A stretch of DNA of 64,000 bases from JAGVPT01 sp964642725. GTDB taxonomy: Bacteria > Bacteroidota > Ignavibacteria > UBA10030 > UBA8401. The stretch covers positions 29,719 to 93,718 of the forward strand of contig CAZXQG010000008.1 in assembly GCA_964642725.1 (NCBI GenBank), given 5' to 3'. The notes under the pieces are model-generated. The model saw nothing but the letters and a program-made list of their open reading frames with translations, was not told the DNA's origin and did not search any database. Shown piece after piece: positions 53,017 to 62,662 of the stretch; the first letter of the stretch is position 1; each line of letters begins with the position of its first letter. The position numbers and the translations under genes are program-made.

Positions 53017-53479
53017 TTTGCCTTCTCCTTGAGTTCTGCATATAAGAGTTGCAAAGTGAAGTCCAACAAAAGCTCAAAGCCGAAAACATCTCTAATTGGC
53101 TGCCTGTAAAGGAGTTAGAGGGGCGGTATGCGTCAACTCCGCTTAAGGCCAAAACCGCCATTATGATAAAGAATTCGACGTTTTTGTAAATATTACATTG
53201 GCAGCGAAATACTTGCGACAACGAAAGTAAGCCGTTTTTCCGTTGCTTTCGTTAAGGTAAAAGATGGGAGAAGGGCAAGTGAGAAGTAGTGTGCTTCTTG
53301 CTCCAGCGAAAATAGGACAAATGTAGAATTTACAAGAGGATGGAGGCGACGTTTTGGAGCCTGCACCCTTTATGAAAGGTATGCAAGCCGCATCAGCGGG
53401 GCATAACAACAGCGGAAATCAACATCATTATTGATGGAAACATGCTTGAACGAAAAAAGGAAAAATTCTTCTTGTTCAG
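53017..53479. other. Intergenic region between the GH31 gene and the sorting-domain protein
   Basis: 463 bases, no gene. A perfect 8-bp inverted repeat AACGAAAG/CTTTCGTT (53220-53253) and a palindrome-like TGTAA-N3-TTACA (53187-53200 region) are visible. GGCGGT...ACCGCC arms near 53115-53158 could form a leader hairpin on the minus strand. The promoter of the subtilase pair should lie here. Confidence 0.35.
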
Positions 53480-55981
53480 CTATTGGCTCTCATCGTCCGG
53501 GCAATCTTTTACTCCTTGAATCAAAAGGCTGCGTTCGATGGGAAGTTTGTATATGTAAACCGAGAGACGCTTCTTCTCTTTGTTCCACACAATTCCCCCG
53601 CCGGATGAGAGCGCTTCATCTTCCGACCTCGCAGACTTGAGCTGCCTGCCGTTGACGTTGATGCACATCGGACGGGAAAGGCCGTGAAACTCAATATGGT
53701 ATCTTCGCTGCGTTGGCGCGTTCGCGTACGTTCCCACACCTGCGCTAATGCTCAGCGTCATGATCGACTGAACGAAGACGAATTTTGTTTTTTTGATTTC
53801 GCCTTTTGTCCGGTAAAATTCAGTATTTCCATCATCCTCAACGAGAGTGAATTCTCCGTCCTTTCCGACATAAACGTGAACAGAGAGTTGATCCTTCTTA
53901 ATAAACGCAGTTCCGAGAGCGAAAGGAGCCATCGGAACGATCGAGCCGGCTTTAACAAAAAGCGGAAGCACGCCGATGGGCGCTGCATAATTTATTTCCC
54001 GATTCCCGCTCCATAGAGAATCATTCCAAAAATCGTACCAATCGCCATGCGGCAGCCACATCGGAATATTGCCGTCGGCGCTGCAATTCGGCACCACGAG
54101 AAACTCGCTCCCCCACATATACTGGAGGTCGTACTTCCATGCGAGTGGATCTGCCTGATGATCGATGACCATCGCTCTCGCGATCGGCATTCCGGTTCTC
54201 GATGCTTCGTGCGCGCATGTGTACAAGTACGGCATGAGTGTATACCGCAACTCGCTGTACGTTTTTGCGTCTTCTTGTGCATCGGGCGACCGGTCAAGAG
54301 GCCACCGGGATTCTCCCATGCCGTGCGGTTTCCAAAACGGCGAGAAGCTGCCGAAGGCTATCGACCATTTCCGATACATAACGTCATCGGGACCTTTCTT
54401 ATTTTTCCAGTCGTAAAAGCCGCCGGCGTCATGTCCCCAAAAAGGAAAACCGGAAAGGCCTGCTAACTGCATCCCCCGAATTTGTCCCCGCATCTCTTCG
54501 TACGTCGGAGTGATGTCTCCGCTCCATAACGTTGCATAACGCTGCGCACCGGCGGTCATTCCCCGCACCCACACGAACGGCCGCTTTTCCGGCGCGAGCT
54601 TTTGATCCCATCCTTCCTGGACCAGCGCTTTTGCAATGAGGAAGAACCAATAATTCTTCATTTCCATCCATGTTCTTCCATTCCCAAGGATCATCGTGTT
54701 CGGCGCTTTTCCCAGCTCGTCGAACTCATCGATCCAGAGAGCATCGCCGGGATATCCCAGTTTCGGGCTTAGGGATTTTCTCCAATGAAGATGCCAGAAC
54801 CATTCGCGGACTTCCTTTCGGGTAAAGTCCGGAGCGCTGTCGCCGAAGTCAATGCTGTCCGATGCAGGAATATTAAAGGAAGGATTCCATCGCTCGCTCT
54901 TGCTCGCAATGCACCTGTTGAAATCAATCGTCACCACCAGCCCGTTCGCCTTGACCCATTGCTCATACTCGTGCGGGTCCGGAAACCTGGTCGTGTCCCA
55001 TTCGAAATACGATTCGCATCGCTTGCCGCCGCCTGCCCTCCACCGGTTGTCATTGATCAGATGATCGATGGGGAAGCCGGCGTTTCGGTGGTCCGTAACT
55101 TTCTGTTTCCACCAGCGTTCGTCGGACGGGGCCGATGAGTTTTCGTCATTTGCTTTGTCCGAGAGGGCAAGGCCGAACATCGCAATCGGGGGCAACCGGG
55201 GCCTTCCGGTCAATTGAGTGTAGCGGTTGATGATGCTTGCGAAATCGGGGCCGAGGATAAAAAAATAGTCCATCCTCCCGTTCCCCTCGATTGAAAACTC
55301 GTAGAGACTGTCTTTTCCAAAAGTGAAGGAATTAGGGAACGTGCTGTTCAGAAAAACCCCGTAACCGTTGCTTGAGAGATAGAAGGGAACAATCAAAGGA
55401 GCTTGCTGGCCGTGTTCCGTGCCGTAGTTTCGTTGGAGCGTTTCTCCTTTGAGGTCAAGGTGTTGTGCACTCCCAAAATATCCGTGCCCTAATCCCGTGA
55501 AATGTTCGCCTTCATCATAGACGAAGGTCGTGTGTATCGAATCGTCTTCCCAGCGGACTCCCTCGCTCTCCGCAAGCATGTCTTTCTTGTCTCCATTCCG
55601 GGAGAACGAAATACGCATGGGGTTCTTGCTAATATGCAGAACGGCGCCGTTTTCAGCGCGGGATCGGAGGATGAAAAAAGTTTCGTATTCGGAGACGCGA
55701 AGCTCTCCATCCCAATCATGCGAATCCACCATTTCATACCGATCGTCGGGAAAGAACTCCTCATCTTTGCGGACCGACTGCGTACGTATGATGTAGTCGC
55801 CGTACGGAGTCACTCGAAGCTTCTGACCGGTCGACGAAATGAAGACGACGCTTCGGCCCTCTGAATGATGACTTGCGTACCCCGCGAACGTTTCGGGCAG
55901 CTCAGCCTCTAATCGTGAAAACGTGCCGAGCAGGCATAGTATCAAGGCAAGGAACGATGCAGGAGCGAATCGGATTTCCAT
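53480..55981 (-). CDS. GH31 family glycoside hydrolase (alpha-glucosidase type), exported
   Basis: An 833-residue enzyme hydrolysing alpha-linked sugars. Signal peptide (FAPASFLALILCLLGTFSRLEA), N-terminal beta-sandwich, then the TIM barrel. The nucleophile Asp is in ALWIDEFDE near residue 417 and the acid/base Asp is in LWSGDITPTYEE near residue 488. A C-terminal DUF5110-like domain follows. Start at 55981; the longer frame adds a signal-less N-terminus. It is 89 bases downstream of the big TonB receptor gene on the same strand, so it may act on the sugar imported or bound by that receptor. Exact linkage specificity unknown. Confidence 0.88.
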   Translation of the reverse strand: MEIRFAPASFLALILCLLGTFSRLEAELPETFAGYASHHSEGRSVVFISSTGQKLRVTPYGDYIIRTQSVRKDEEFFPDDRYEMVDSHDWDGELRVSEYETFFILRSRAENGAVLHISKNPMRISFSRNGDKKDMLAESEGVRWEDDSIHTTFVYDEGEHFTGLGHGYFGSAQHLDLKGETLQRNYGTEHGQQAPLIVPFYLSSNGYGVFLNSTFPNSFTFGKDSLYEFSIEGNGRMDYFFILGPDFASIINRYTQLTGRPRLPPIAMFGLALSDKANDENSSAPSDERWWKQKVTDHRNAGFPIDHLINDNRWRAGGGKRCESYFEWDTTRFPDPHEYEQWVKANGLVVTIDFNRCIASKSERWNPSFNIPASDSIDFGDSAPDFTRKEVREWFWHLHWRKSLSPKLGYPGDALWIDEFDELGKAPNTMILGNGRTWMEMKNYWFFLIAKALVQEGWDQKLAPEKRPFVWVRGMTAGAQRYATLWSGDITPTYEEMRGQIRGMQLAGLSGFPFWGHDAGGFYDWKNKKGPDDVMYRKWSIAFGSFSPFWKPHGMGESRWPLDRSPDAQEDAKTYSELRYTLMPYLYTCAHEASRTGMPIARAMVIDHQADPLAWKYDLQYMWGSEFLVVPNCSADGNIPMWLPHGDWYDFWNDSLWSGNREINYAAPIGVLPLFVKAGSIVPMAPFALGTAFIKKDQLSVHVYVGKDGEFTLVEDDGNTEFYRTKGEIKKTKFVFVQSIMTLSISAGVGTYANAPTQRRYHIEFHGLSRPMCINVNGRQLKSARSEDEALSSGGGIVWNKEKKRLSVYIYKLPIERSLLIQGVKDCPDDESQ

Positions 55982-56070
55982 AATTGCACACTTGTGACGT
56001 CGTACGAGGGGAAGGGGTTGACTAGGCACCAAGAATGTACAAAAATTTTGCTTTAGTCAAAGCATTATTC

Positions 56071-58584
56071 TCACATGTGATATGAGAGTCTAAACACCAC
56101 GTTGCGCGGCTCCTCCCAGCTTGCTCCGCTGAAATATGTTCCTTTGATCAGGTGCTCGTGATCCAAGAGATTCGTTACGTAGAGTGAAGGCTCAAGCGAG
56201 GAACCTCCTTGAAGATGAATCGTATGGCCGATGCTAACGTTGAAAATCCATGATGGGGTTGTATGCGCCGTTGTGTTGAAATCGAAGAGACCATTTTTGT
56301 AAACGGCATCCGGATTTCCGTTGGCGAGCCCTGAGCCGTAGATTCCTACAAGATTGTAGAACCAATCTTGCGGTTGGTAGTTGAGACCAGCAGTAATCGA
56401 CAGCCGCTGATCGTGATCGAGGTCCGTTCCACTCCCGTCGGTGTCAAAATTCAAAAATCCGCCGCTGATGAGCCCTGTCCCATACGCATGAGTAAGCGCT
56501 CCGTTGAGGAATCCTGAAAGAGCAGTTTCCGGAAGATTGTAGGTAAGTCCGAGTTCTATTCCCTGCGTCTTCACTTCTTGGATATTGACCGGAGTTTTGA
56601 TGGCGCTGCCGCCGACAGTCTCGTCGTCAACTCCCGGTGCTGCATCTTTGTAGAAGTACGCCATCTTGCTCCGAAGTCCGAAATCGAAACCGTGCGTATA
56701 GACGGCTTCGTAAAAATTATCCCTCTCCGGTAGCGTCGGAACAAGGGTGTTGCTCACATTGAGAGCGATGGTTCTCAATCCTTCAATATTTGTCGGCATG
56801 AACAGTTTCCCATAGTACAAATATGCGGTGTTATTGTCATCGATAAGGAAGTTCCAGCGAATGCGCGGACTAATTTGGTGCTGGAACGGGATATCGGGAG
56901 CGATATGCTGGTCGTAGCGTGCGCCGAGTTCAAACGAGGTCCATTCCATCGGATGGTATTCCACTTCGCCGAACACTCCAAAATCAGACCCTTTGAAATT
57001 CGTGAGGGCGGTAGGCCCGGGGTTCTGGGTTGAATCTTTGGACGTAAAATCTTCTTTCCCGCTCGTGCTGGAAAAATTGATGCCGACTTTATACATGAAC
57101 TCGTGTGCGAGCCGCTTGTCGAACGTTGTCCTCAGCCCGATCGTCGTGAACGTCCTGTCTTCTGAAAGCAGGTATTTGTGCAGAGTGTCCCCCGCGAATT
57201 CAAAGTTCGGCGGGTCGATTGACCCCGGAGTGTAAATAAGTTCTCCCTCGCGTGCGAATCCCCCGATAAAAAGATTCGATTCACGATCGATTTCGGAATT
57301 CAGCGCTCTGAAGTACGACACGTTTTGGAATGAGTTCGACGTTTGTTGGATGTCTTTGGCAATACCTTCTGCCGAATCGTAAGGAACTTGCGTATCGGTC
57401 CTCCCGAGATTGAGGTTCGCCGTCAGGTATTCGTTATCGCTGAGGACGTAATCGAATTTTCCGTAGAGGAAATAATCGAAACCGTGATCGTTAAAAATAT
57501 CCGACGTCGGAGGATCGATACGGCGGTCGGTTTCCTGGCGTGACCCGGAAAGAAAGAAGCCTAAATTTCCTATATGGTCGCTGATTGAAAGATCTTGTCC
57601 GTTAGAGTTGAAAGCACGAAACGGGCCGACTCTGCTGCCGAGAGTGTCGCCGGCCGCCGAGGATATCCCCGGTGAAAATGGCTTGGCTCCGTTAAAAATG
57701 AGGTAGCTGCCGGCGTAGGTGGAAGCGTCAAGATGGAATGTTCCCGTCGGGACGCGATTGTTGAGGTCGATGATGGCAGACATTTGTCCACCGTATTCCG
57801 CAGGAAATCCGCCGGTGATAAATGTGATGCGGTCGATGACTTTTGGGTCGACGACTTCATTCAACCCTCCAAAGACCCCGAGAGGAACAGGAATGCCGTC
57901 GACATAGTACGTAAACTCGCCGTGCTGTCCGCGAATGTGTACTTCTCCGGTCGGAGCTCTCGCCGCTCCCATCAGATTTTCTTGGATAACATTCGTCATC
58001 CGGGCTGTAGGGGGCGCGTGGAATGTCTCCGATTCAAATACTTGGTTGGCAGTCACCGGGTTTATATTTGAAGAGGTCGGATCTCGTTGTCCCACGACGA
58101 CCACTTCCTTCTCCGTCGTGCCGAGTGAATGGAGAATGATCTTGTAGGTCGAATGTTCTTTGTCGATCATAATGGAATCGACGAATGTGTCGTAACCGAC
58201 GAACCAGGCAGTAATTCGGTAATATCCTGCCTTGATGTCGCGGAACCGCGCCTGGCCTGCGGGATTGGTTACGGTATTTGCAATGTATTTTCCATCCTTT
58301 GAAAGCGCGACGCGTGCAAGCTCGATGGGGACATTGCCGTCGGCGTCGTTGACCGAGACACGGAATTGCAGACGGTCCTCGTCCGCGGCCGGCGCATCGG
58401 CGTTATTGTTCGGCAATTCTGTGACTCGGATTTCTTTCGCGAGTGCACTTTTTCCCTCGGGAAGAGTGCTTCCGACAGACTGGGAGACCCTGGAGCCCAT
58501 CCCGTTATCCGCCCCAGGCGTGTTCTGTCCAAAAAGCCAGCTGGAGCAGATTAAGATTGTCAATAGAATGAGAATAGAACGCAT
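56071..58584 (-). CDS. TonB-dependent receptor with carboxypeptidase-regulatory-like domain
   Basis: An 837-residue outer membrane receptor. Signal peptide, then a CarboxypepD_reg-like Ig domain (residues about 75-150, ELARVALSKDGKYIANTVTN), a plug domain and a 22-strand barrel ending in an aromatic strand (NVVFRLSYHM). This is the SusC-like layout, but no SusD gene accompanies it. A GH31 hydrolase gene follows, so a glycan substrate is plausible; an imported metal or cofactor cannot be excluded. Confidence 0.88.
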   Translation of the reverse strand: MRSILILLTILICSSWLFGQNTPGADNGMGSRVSQSVGSTLPEGKSALAKEIRVTELPNNNADAPAADEDRLQFRVSVNDADGNVPIELARVALSKDGKYIANTVTNPAGQARFRDIKAGYYRITAWFVGYDTFVDSIMIDKEHSTYKIILHSLGTTEKEVVVVGQRDPTSSNINPVTANQVFESETFHAPPTARMTNVIQENLMGAARAPTGEVHIRGQHGEFTYYVDGIPVPLGVFGGLNEVVDPKVIDRITFITGGFPAEYGGQMSAIIDLNNRVPTGTFHLDASTYAGSYLIFNGAKPFSPGISSAAGDTLGSRVGPFRAFNSNGQDLSISDHIGNLGFFLSGSRQETDRRIDPPTSDIFNDHGFDYFLYGKFDYVLSDNEYLTANLNLGRTDTQVPYDSAEGIAKDIQQTSNSFQNVSYFRALNSEIDRESNLFIGGFAREGELIYTPGSIDPPNFEFAGDTLHKYLLSEDRTFTTIGLRTTFDKRLAHEFMYKVGINFSSTSGKEDFTSKDSTQNPGPTALTNFKGSDFGVFGEVEYHPMEWTSFELGARYDQHIAPDIPFQHQISPRIRWNFLIDDNNTAYLYYGKLFMPTNIEGLRTIALNVSNTLVPTLPERDNFYEAVYTHGFDFGLRSKMAYFYKDAAPGVDDETVGGSAIKTPVNIQEVKTQGIELGLTYNLPETALSGFLNGALTHAYGTGLISGGFLNFDTDGSGTDLDHDQRLSITAGLNYQPQDWFYNLVGIYGSGLANGNPDAVYKNGLFDFNTTAHTTPSWIFNVSIGHTIHLQGGSSLEPSLYVTNLLDHEHLIKGTYFSGASWEEPRNVVFRLSYHM

Positions 58585-58673
58585 AATTCTTTTTCCCTCA
58601 AAAAATAATAGAGTATGAGAAAAACGGAATAGCTGATCCGCATCTCTTGAACCAGACGTAATGTTTAGGAGAA

Positions 58674-59024
58674 TTAAGCGAGGAGAGAGGGGGGACCGCG
58701 CCGGGAAAAAGAACTTAAGAGGGCGAATGAATATGAAGTCGAAAAAGCGAAGACTTGTATAGCTGGAGTGGTGTTAAGAAATTCCAGCGGGAATGGAGCT
58801 GGAGTGAGAATAGCCCTGCCTTCAACAGAGGAACAAAGAGCGCACGAATCCTGATGCGAGATGGGGATATGCCTGCAATTGTCCGCATCGGCGTGTGTCG
58901 CGAGTTGTGCGTTACCGGATCCGGTAATAAAGTCCAGGTCGGCATGCGGCGCAACAAGCAATAAACCCGTTGCATATACAAAGAGCAACAGGAATGGAAT
59001 AAGTCGTCGTTGGGTGATTGGCAT
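58674..59024 (-). CDS. Small exported His/Cys-containing protein
   Basis: A 116-residue protein with an N-terminal hydrophobic signal or anchor (LIPFLLLFVYATGLLLVAPHA). It is followed by a stretch with potential metal ligands (HADADNCRHIPISHQDSCALC) and a second hydrophobic segment. Resembles short DUF2946-like proteins found near TonB receptors, but I cannot confirm the family. It lies between two TonB-receptor gene groups and may belong to the nickel-linked block upstream. Confidence 0.5.
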   Translation of the reverse strand: MPITQRRLIPFLLLFVYATGLLLVAPHADLDFITGSGNAQLATHADADNCRHIPISHQDSCALCSSVEGRAILTPAPFPLEFLNTTPAIQVFAFSTSYSFALLSSFSRRGPPSLLA

Positions 59025-59191
59025 TGCTTTAAATGTAACGAACCGGGGTCAATTAATCAAATCGACTGTAATGTCTCAGTTTCATCGCCGAGAAAGTCTT
59101 TCAAACTAAGAAACTGCCTTTAGTTTCCCCTTTGTCATGGATGTCTAAAAGAGCGAGTGAACGGACAGCATGCCTTTCGGAGATTCCAGAA

Positions 59192-59800
59192 TTACTGACA
59201 TTTTCTTGCAAACAGAAGATAGCATTCATCCGCGCCAAATTCTTCAACCTTGAATCCGTTCTCCGATAGTGATTCTCCTAATTCCTTCATGTCCGGAAGG
59301 TAGTCGTGCGCGATTGCTCCGCCGGCCTTCGAATGAATTTCATTGATGAGTGCTGCAGGTAGAAAATGAACTACCGACAAGGAGCCAGCACTTTTCAGGA
59401 TTCGGTGCGATTGACGGAATACTTTTACCCGGTCGTCGAAGTGCGGAATGACCGACAAGAAGACGATATGGCCGAACGACGCATCTTTGAATGGAAATGC
59501 ATGTGCATCGGCAGCGACAAGACCAGCAAGATCCGGCGAGCCATGTTCTTGCGCGCGCGCGAGCATGCGCAACGAGAAATCGAGCCCGATAAATTTCCTT
59601 TCCTGAAAAAAAGGGAAAAGAATACCCGTTCCACACCCCACATCAAGGATGAGGTCCGAGAATTCCGTCTGCTCCCGGATACGTTGAGAGAGATTCTGCA
59701 GAATCAGTTGCTCTCTTTGGCCCAGCACCGGCGACCAATGCTCTGCGGTTGAATCGAAGAATTCCATCTTCGCTGATCGCAGTGAACTTTTAGCGATCAT
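59192..59800 (-). CDS. Class I SAM-dependent methyltransferase in the nikR operon
   Basis: A 202-residue methyltransferase with motif I LILDVGCGTGILFPFF near residue 51, motif II FIGLDFSLRMLARA and a typical post-motif HILKSAGSLSVVHFLP. Acceptor unknown. Starts within the last 11 bases of the ECF-S-like gene, so translation is coupled. Position in the nikR operon suggests that it modifies a metal chelator or related small molecule, which is inference. Confidence 0.82.
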   Translation of the reverse strand: MIAKSSLRSAKMEFFDSTAEHWSPVLGQREQLILQNLSQRIREQTEFSDLILDVGCGTGILFPFFQERKFIGLDFSLRMLARAQEHGSPDLAGLVAADAHAFPFKDASFGHIVFLSVIPHFDDRVKVFRQSHRILKSAGSLSVVHFLPAALINEIHSKAGGAIAHDYLPDMKELGESLSENGFKVEEFGADECYLLFARKCQ

Positions 59801-60287
59801 AGATTTTCATCAGCACAACAGAAGTTGCGAGCAAAAAGATGACGCCCGGGTACGATGCAATGACAGCGCCGGATGAAACAAGCGAGGGAAAGGCGGACCC
59901 AGCGAGGAACGAAACAACGCGTTCCGCCGTTATTGCGCCGACAATTGCCCAAAGATAATTCATTTTTCCCCGCATGCGGAAAAACCATCCACAAAGTCCG
60001 AGGAACGAGAGCTGGAACGCAATAACAATTGCCGTTCCTTGCGGGGGTATTCCCGTCAGAGTGTGCGAGATAAAAGGCGTCGTAATCGCGACAAGAAGGA
60101 TGAACGGAAGGTCCATCGTGATCGCGACCAGCACCACAGGAAGAAACATCGGAAGAAAAACAGGGCCAAGCCCCGCAAGATGGAACACATGAGGGAGTGC
60201 AACGCCAAGAGCGATCGCGAGAGGCGAGAAGATGCCTTGAACGGCAGTCTTGTTCGCCGGTAAAAAAGTTAAGGATTGAGTTTTCAT
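59790..60287 (-). CDS. ECF-transporter S-component-like membrane protein
   Basis: A 165-residue protein with five to six hydrophobic helices. Its size and layout match substrate-binding S components of energy-coupling-factor transporters. No exact subfamily motif recognised. It sits 50 bases after the nikR-linked TonB receptor and overlaps the methyltransferase gene. Likely moves the ligand that the receptor brings through the outer membrane. No ECF ATPase or EcfT gene is in the window. Confidence 0.6.
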   Translation of the reverse strand: MKTQSLTFLPANKTAVQGIFSPLAIALGVALPHVFHLAGLGPVFLPMFLPVVLVAITMDLPFILLVAITTPFISHTLTGIPPQGTAIVIAFQLSFLGLCGWFFRMRGKMNYLWAIVGAITAERVVSFLAGSAFPSLVSSGAVIASYPGVIFLLATSVVLMKIYDR

Positions 60288-60337
60288 GATTTAATCTCCA
60301 TTGTGAGGATTGATAGTTTTGAAGGCTTCACAACCGA

Positions 60338-62149
60338 CTAATAATTGACTGCAACTTTTCCCATGATTGTTCTTCCAGGCATCAGATAATCATACGTTGT
60401 TTGATAGCTCTGGTTCAAAGCGTTCTCTATCCATAACGTTACTGAAACCATCGACGACGGTCGAATTGTGCCTGAAAGCTTGACCAGAGTGTAGGATGGC
60501 AACTGGAGCTGGCTGTAATCATCTCCGTAGAGCTTGGCAACATAATGGACGTTGATCGAACCGCTCACTATCCCTTGCGAATAATCGAGTCCTCCGGTGA
60601 GGTTATGTCTCGGGTTTGCTTTTGTGTCGGTGACGGTGGAGAGATAGCCGTATCCGGAATGAATGCTCACAGATTCCAACAACCTGTAATTGAGCGAACA
60701 TTCCACCCCGCGATGAACAAAACTTCCGGAGTTCGACAACGTCAGGTTCGGATATATTCCTCCGGTTTCAATACGATTTGAGCCGTCCGCAATGTAGGCC
60801 GTAAGCTCGGTGTTTAAGCGTTCATCAAAAGTATGCAGAACTCCAACTTCATAGTTCCACAGCTGTTCTGGTTTCAGCGAAGGAGTCGGAGCGGGAAAGA
60901 GGTAGAGTTCCCGGATAGTCGGACTGCGGAAGCCTTTTGCGACCGATCCTTTGATCGTTGTGGTGCTGTTCGCCTGGTAGGCCAAGCCGGCCTGCGGAAT
61001 GAACTCGTCGCCAAACACGCTGCTGTGTTCGAGCCTTCCTCCCGCATTCAATACAAGCCAATTTGAAATGAACTGTTGATCGAGGACGTAGAGCGCTTTT
61101 TCCGCTTCGAGATGAGACCCGAAGTCGGCGGGCGGGCTCTTCGCTTCGCCCCCATATTGTTTAACATCGATCCCTCCGGTAATAACATTCTGCGGAGCAA
61201 GGGTGAAACTATGATAGAGGAGAACCGAAAAATTGTTGTCGGTAGATGTAAACCCGTCGAAGATTTTATGATTTCCCCAATTGTACAGGAAACGGAGTGA
61301 GCCATCACCAGCACGGTCTTTTGAATCGAGCGAGAAGCCAGCCTCGCCGCGAAGGACGTCGTACCAATTATTGGCGAGAGGAGCCGAAAGAGGGCCCGGA
61401 TCATAGGCGGTGAAATTTGTCACGGAAGCATCGGCGTTCAGCGAAAAATTCTCCCCGAGTGCCAAAGTGCCGTTAGCGGCGGCATTGTTCCTATTGAAAC
61501 CGGCGTTCGCGCGGTAATCGTTTGTTTGGTCGTGTCCGGCGGAAAAACGCACTTGATCACCCGCGGAGGATTCTCCGAGAGAGAGATTGTACGCCTGCGT
61601 TCCATAAGAACCGTACGAAGCATCCCCTGATGCAGAGAGTCCGATCTCTGTGGACTTTCTGGAGATGATATTGATGACGCCGCCCATCGCGTTCGTTCCG
61701 TAGAGAACGGAGGCAGGTCCGCGGATCACTTCAACTTTTTCAGCGTCGGAGGTCCGGTACGCGTCGGGGAGAGGATGACCCATGAGTCCCATGAACTGCG
61801 GACGGCCATCGAGAAGGACGAGCACTTCTGTGTTCGGATCGCCTCCCACGCCGCGGATTGAGATCTCGCCGGAAGCAGTCGAAATTCCATATCCGAGAAT
61901 CCCCCGTTCCTGGAGGTAAAAACCCGGAACGCGTTCGGAGAGAATAGAGAATACTGAAGCGTCATTCGACCCGCGCAGTTCCTGCGAAGTAATCACCGAA
62001 ACAGTCGGTACAACATCCTTTTCCGCTATGTCGAGTTTGGTGGCAGTGACGACAGTTGGAGGCAGATAATAGGTCTTCGCGCTGTCGGTTCCAGTTCCTC
62101 CGAGTGCCGCAAAGAAAGGAACCGTTAATATGATAAAGAGTAATTTCAT
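60338..62149 (-). CDS. TonB-dependent receptor of the nikR operon
   Basis: A 603-residue BtuB/FecA-like receptor. Signal peptide, plug domain (VSVITSQELRG, then ISIRGVGGDPNTEVLVLLDG, and VEVIRGPASVLYGTNAMGGVINI, the plug signature), and a barrel ending GKVAVNY. No N-terminal signalling or Ig domain. Starts 19 bases after nikR. NikR control would make nickel or a nickel chelate the likely substrate, though BtuB-like sequence similarity also suggests corrinoids. Confidence 0.88.
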   Translation of the reverse strand: MKLLFIILTVPFFAALGGTGTDSAKTYYLPPTVVTATKLDIAEKDVVPTVSVITSQELRGSNDASVFSILSERVPGFYLQERGILGYGISTASGEISIRGVGGDPNTEVLVLLDGRPQFMGLMGHPLPDAYRTSDAEKVEVIRGPASVLYGTNAMGGVINIISRKSTEIGLSASGDASYGSYGTQAYNLSLGESSAGDQVRFSAGHDQTNDYRANAGFNRNNAAANGTLALGENFSLNADASVTNFTAYDPGPLSAPLANNWYDVLRGEAGFSLDSKDRAGDGSLRFLYNWGNHKIFDGFTSTDNNFSVLLYHSFTLAPQNVITGGIDVKQYGGEAKSPPADFGSHLEAEKALYVLDQQFISNWLVLNAGGRLEHSSVFGDEFIPQAGLAYQANSTTTIKGSVAKGFRSPTIRELYLFPAPTPSLKPEQLWNYEVGVLHTFDERLNTELTAYIADGSNRIETGGIYPNLTLSNSGSFVHRGVECSLNYRLLESVSIHSGYGYLSTVTDTKANPRHNLTGGLDYSQGIVSGSINVHYVAKLYGDDYSQLQLPSYTLVKLSGTIRPSSMVSVTLWIENALNQSYQTTYDYLMPGRTIMGKVAVNY

Positions 62150-62168
62150 TATGATGTGAAGTCTTTCG

Positions 62169-62579
62169 TTAAGTGAGAGAGGATGTGAGAATGAGCTTGC
62201 CGTGTTTTACCCCTTTGAAGCTGAGAATTTTGTGGGCGATTTCTTGTAGTTCCAGTGCCTTTCCCTTCATGATGACCGATTCGAGGCACGTATCGTGATT
62301 GATATGGATGTGCGTGCTCGACACGATTTGTTTGAAGTGATGATGCTGGAAATCGGACAGCATTCCTTCAAGCTCGCGCTGATGGTGATCGTAGACGTAT
62401 GAGATAATTCCAAACGTTGGGGTATTGGGCTGGTGAACCGACTCATCGACGAGTTTCTCCCGTACGAGGTCGCGGATGGCTTCCGAGCGGTTGGTATACC
62501 CGCGACGGGCGATGAGAAGGTCGAACTTTTCGAGAAGGTCATCCTCCATCGAAACGCCGAAGCGATTGAGATTTTTCAT
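62169..62579 (-). CDS. nikR: Nickel-responsive transcriptional regulator NikR
   Basis: Ribbon-helix-helix DNA-binding repressor that senses Ni(II). 136 residues from the ATG at 62579. N-terminal RHH (RFGVSMEDDLLEKFDLLI, NRSEAIRDLV). The C-terminal ACT-like nickel domain keeps all four E. coli ligands by alignment: His76 (first His of HHHF), His87 and His89 in STHIHINHD, and Cys95 in TCLES. Start at the ATG with AAGGTG upstream; a GTG nine bases earlier is also in frame. Leads an operon with a TonB receptor, ECF-S-like protein and methyltransferase. Confidence 0.92.
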   Translation of the reverse strand: MKNLNRFGVSMEDDLLEKFDLLIARRGYTNRSEAIRDLVREKLVDESVHQPNTPTFGIISYVYDHHQRELEGMLSDFQHHHFKQIVSSTHIHINHDTCLESVIMKGKALELQEIAHKILSFKGVKHGKLILTSSLT

Positions 62580-62581
62580 TC

Positions 62582-62608
62582 GTAGCACCTTTTTTATTAA
62601 TGTAGCAC
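62582..62608. promoter_or_regulatory. Candidate NikR operator: direct repeat GTAGCAC-N13-GTAGCAC
   Basis: GTAGCAC at 62582-62588 and 62602-62608, starting 20 bases apart (two helical turns), with CGT/ACG symmetry at the ends. The first copy overlaps the nikR ribosome-binding region. Other NikR operators are inverted half-sites with similar spacing, so this is only a candidate. Confidence 0.4.
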
Positions 62609-62662
62609 GTTTTTAGATTGAATGCAATACCTGACTCGACGACTCCGTTGAATTAGTGTAGA

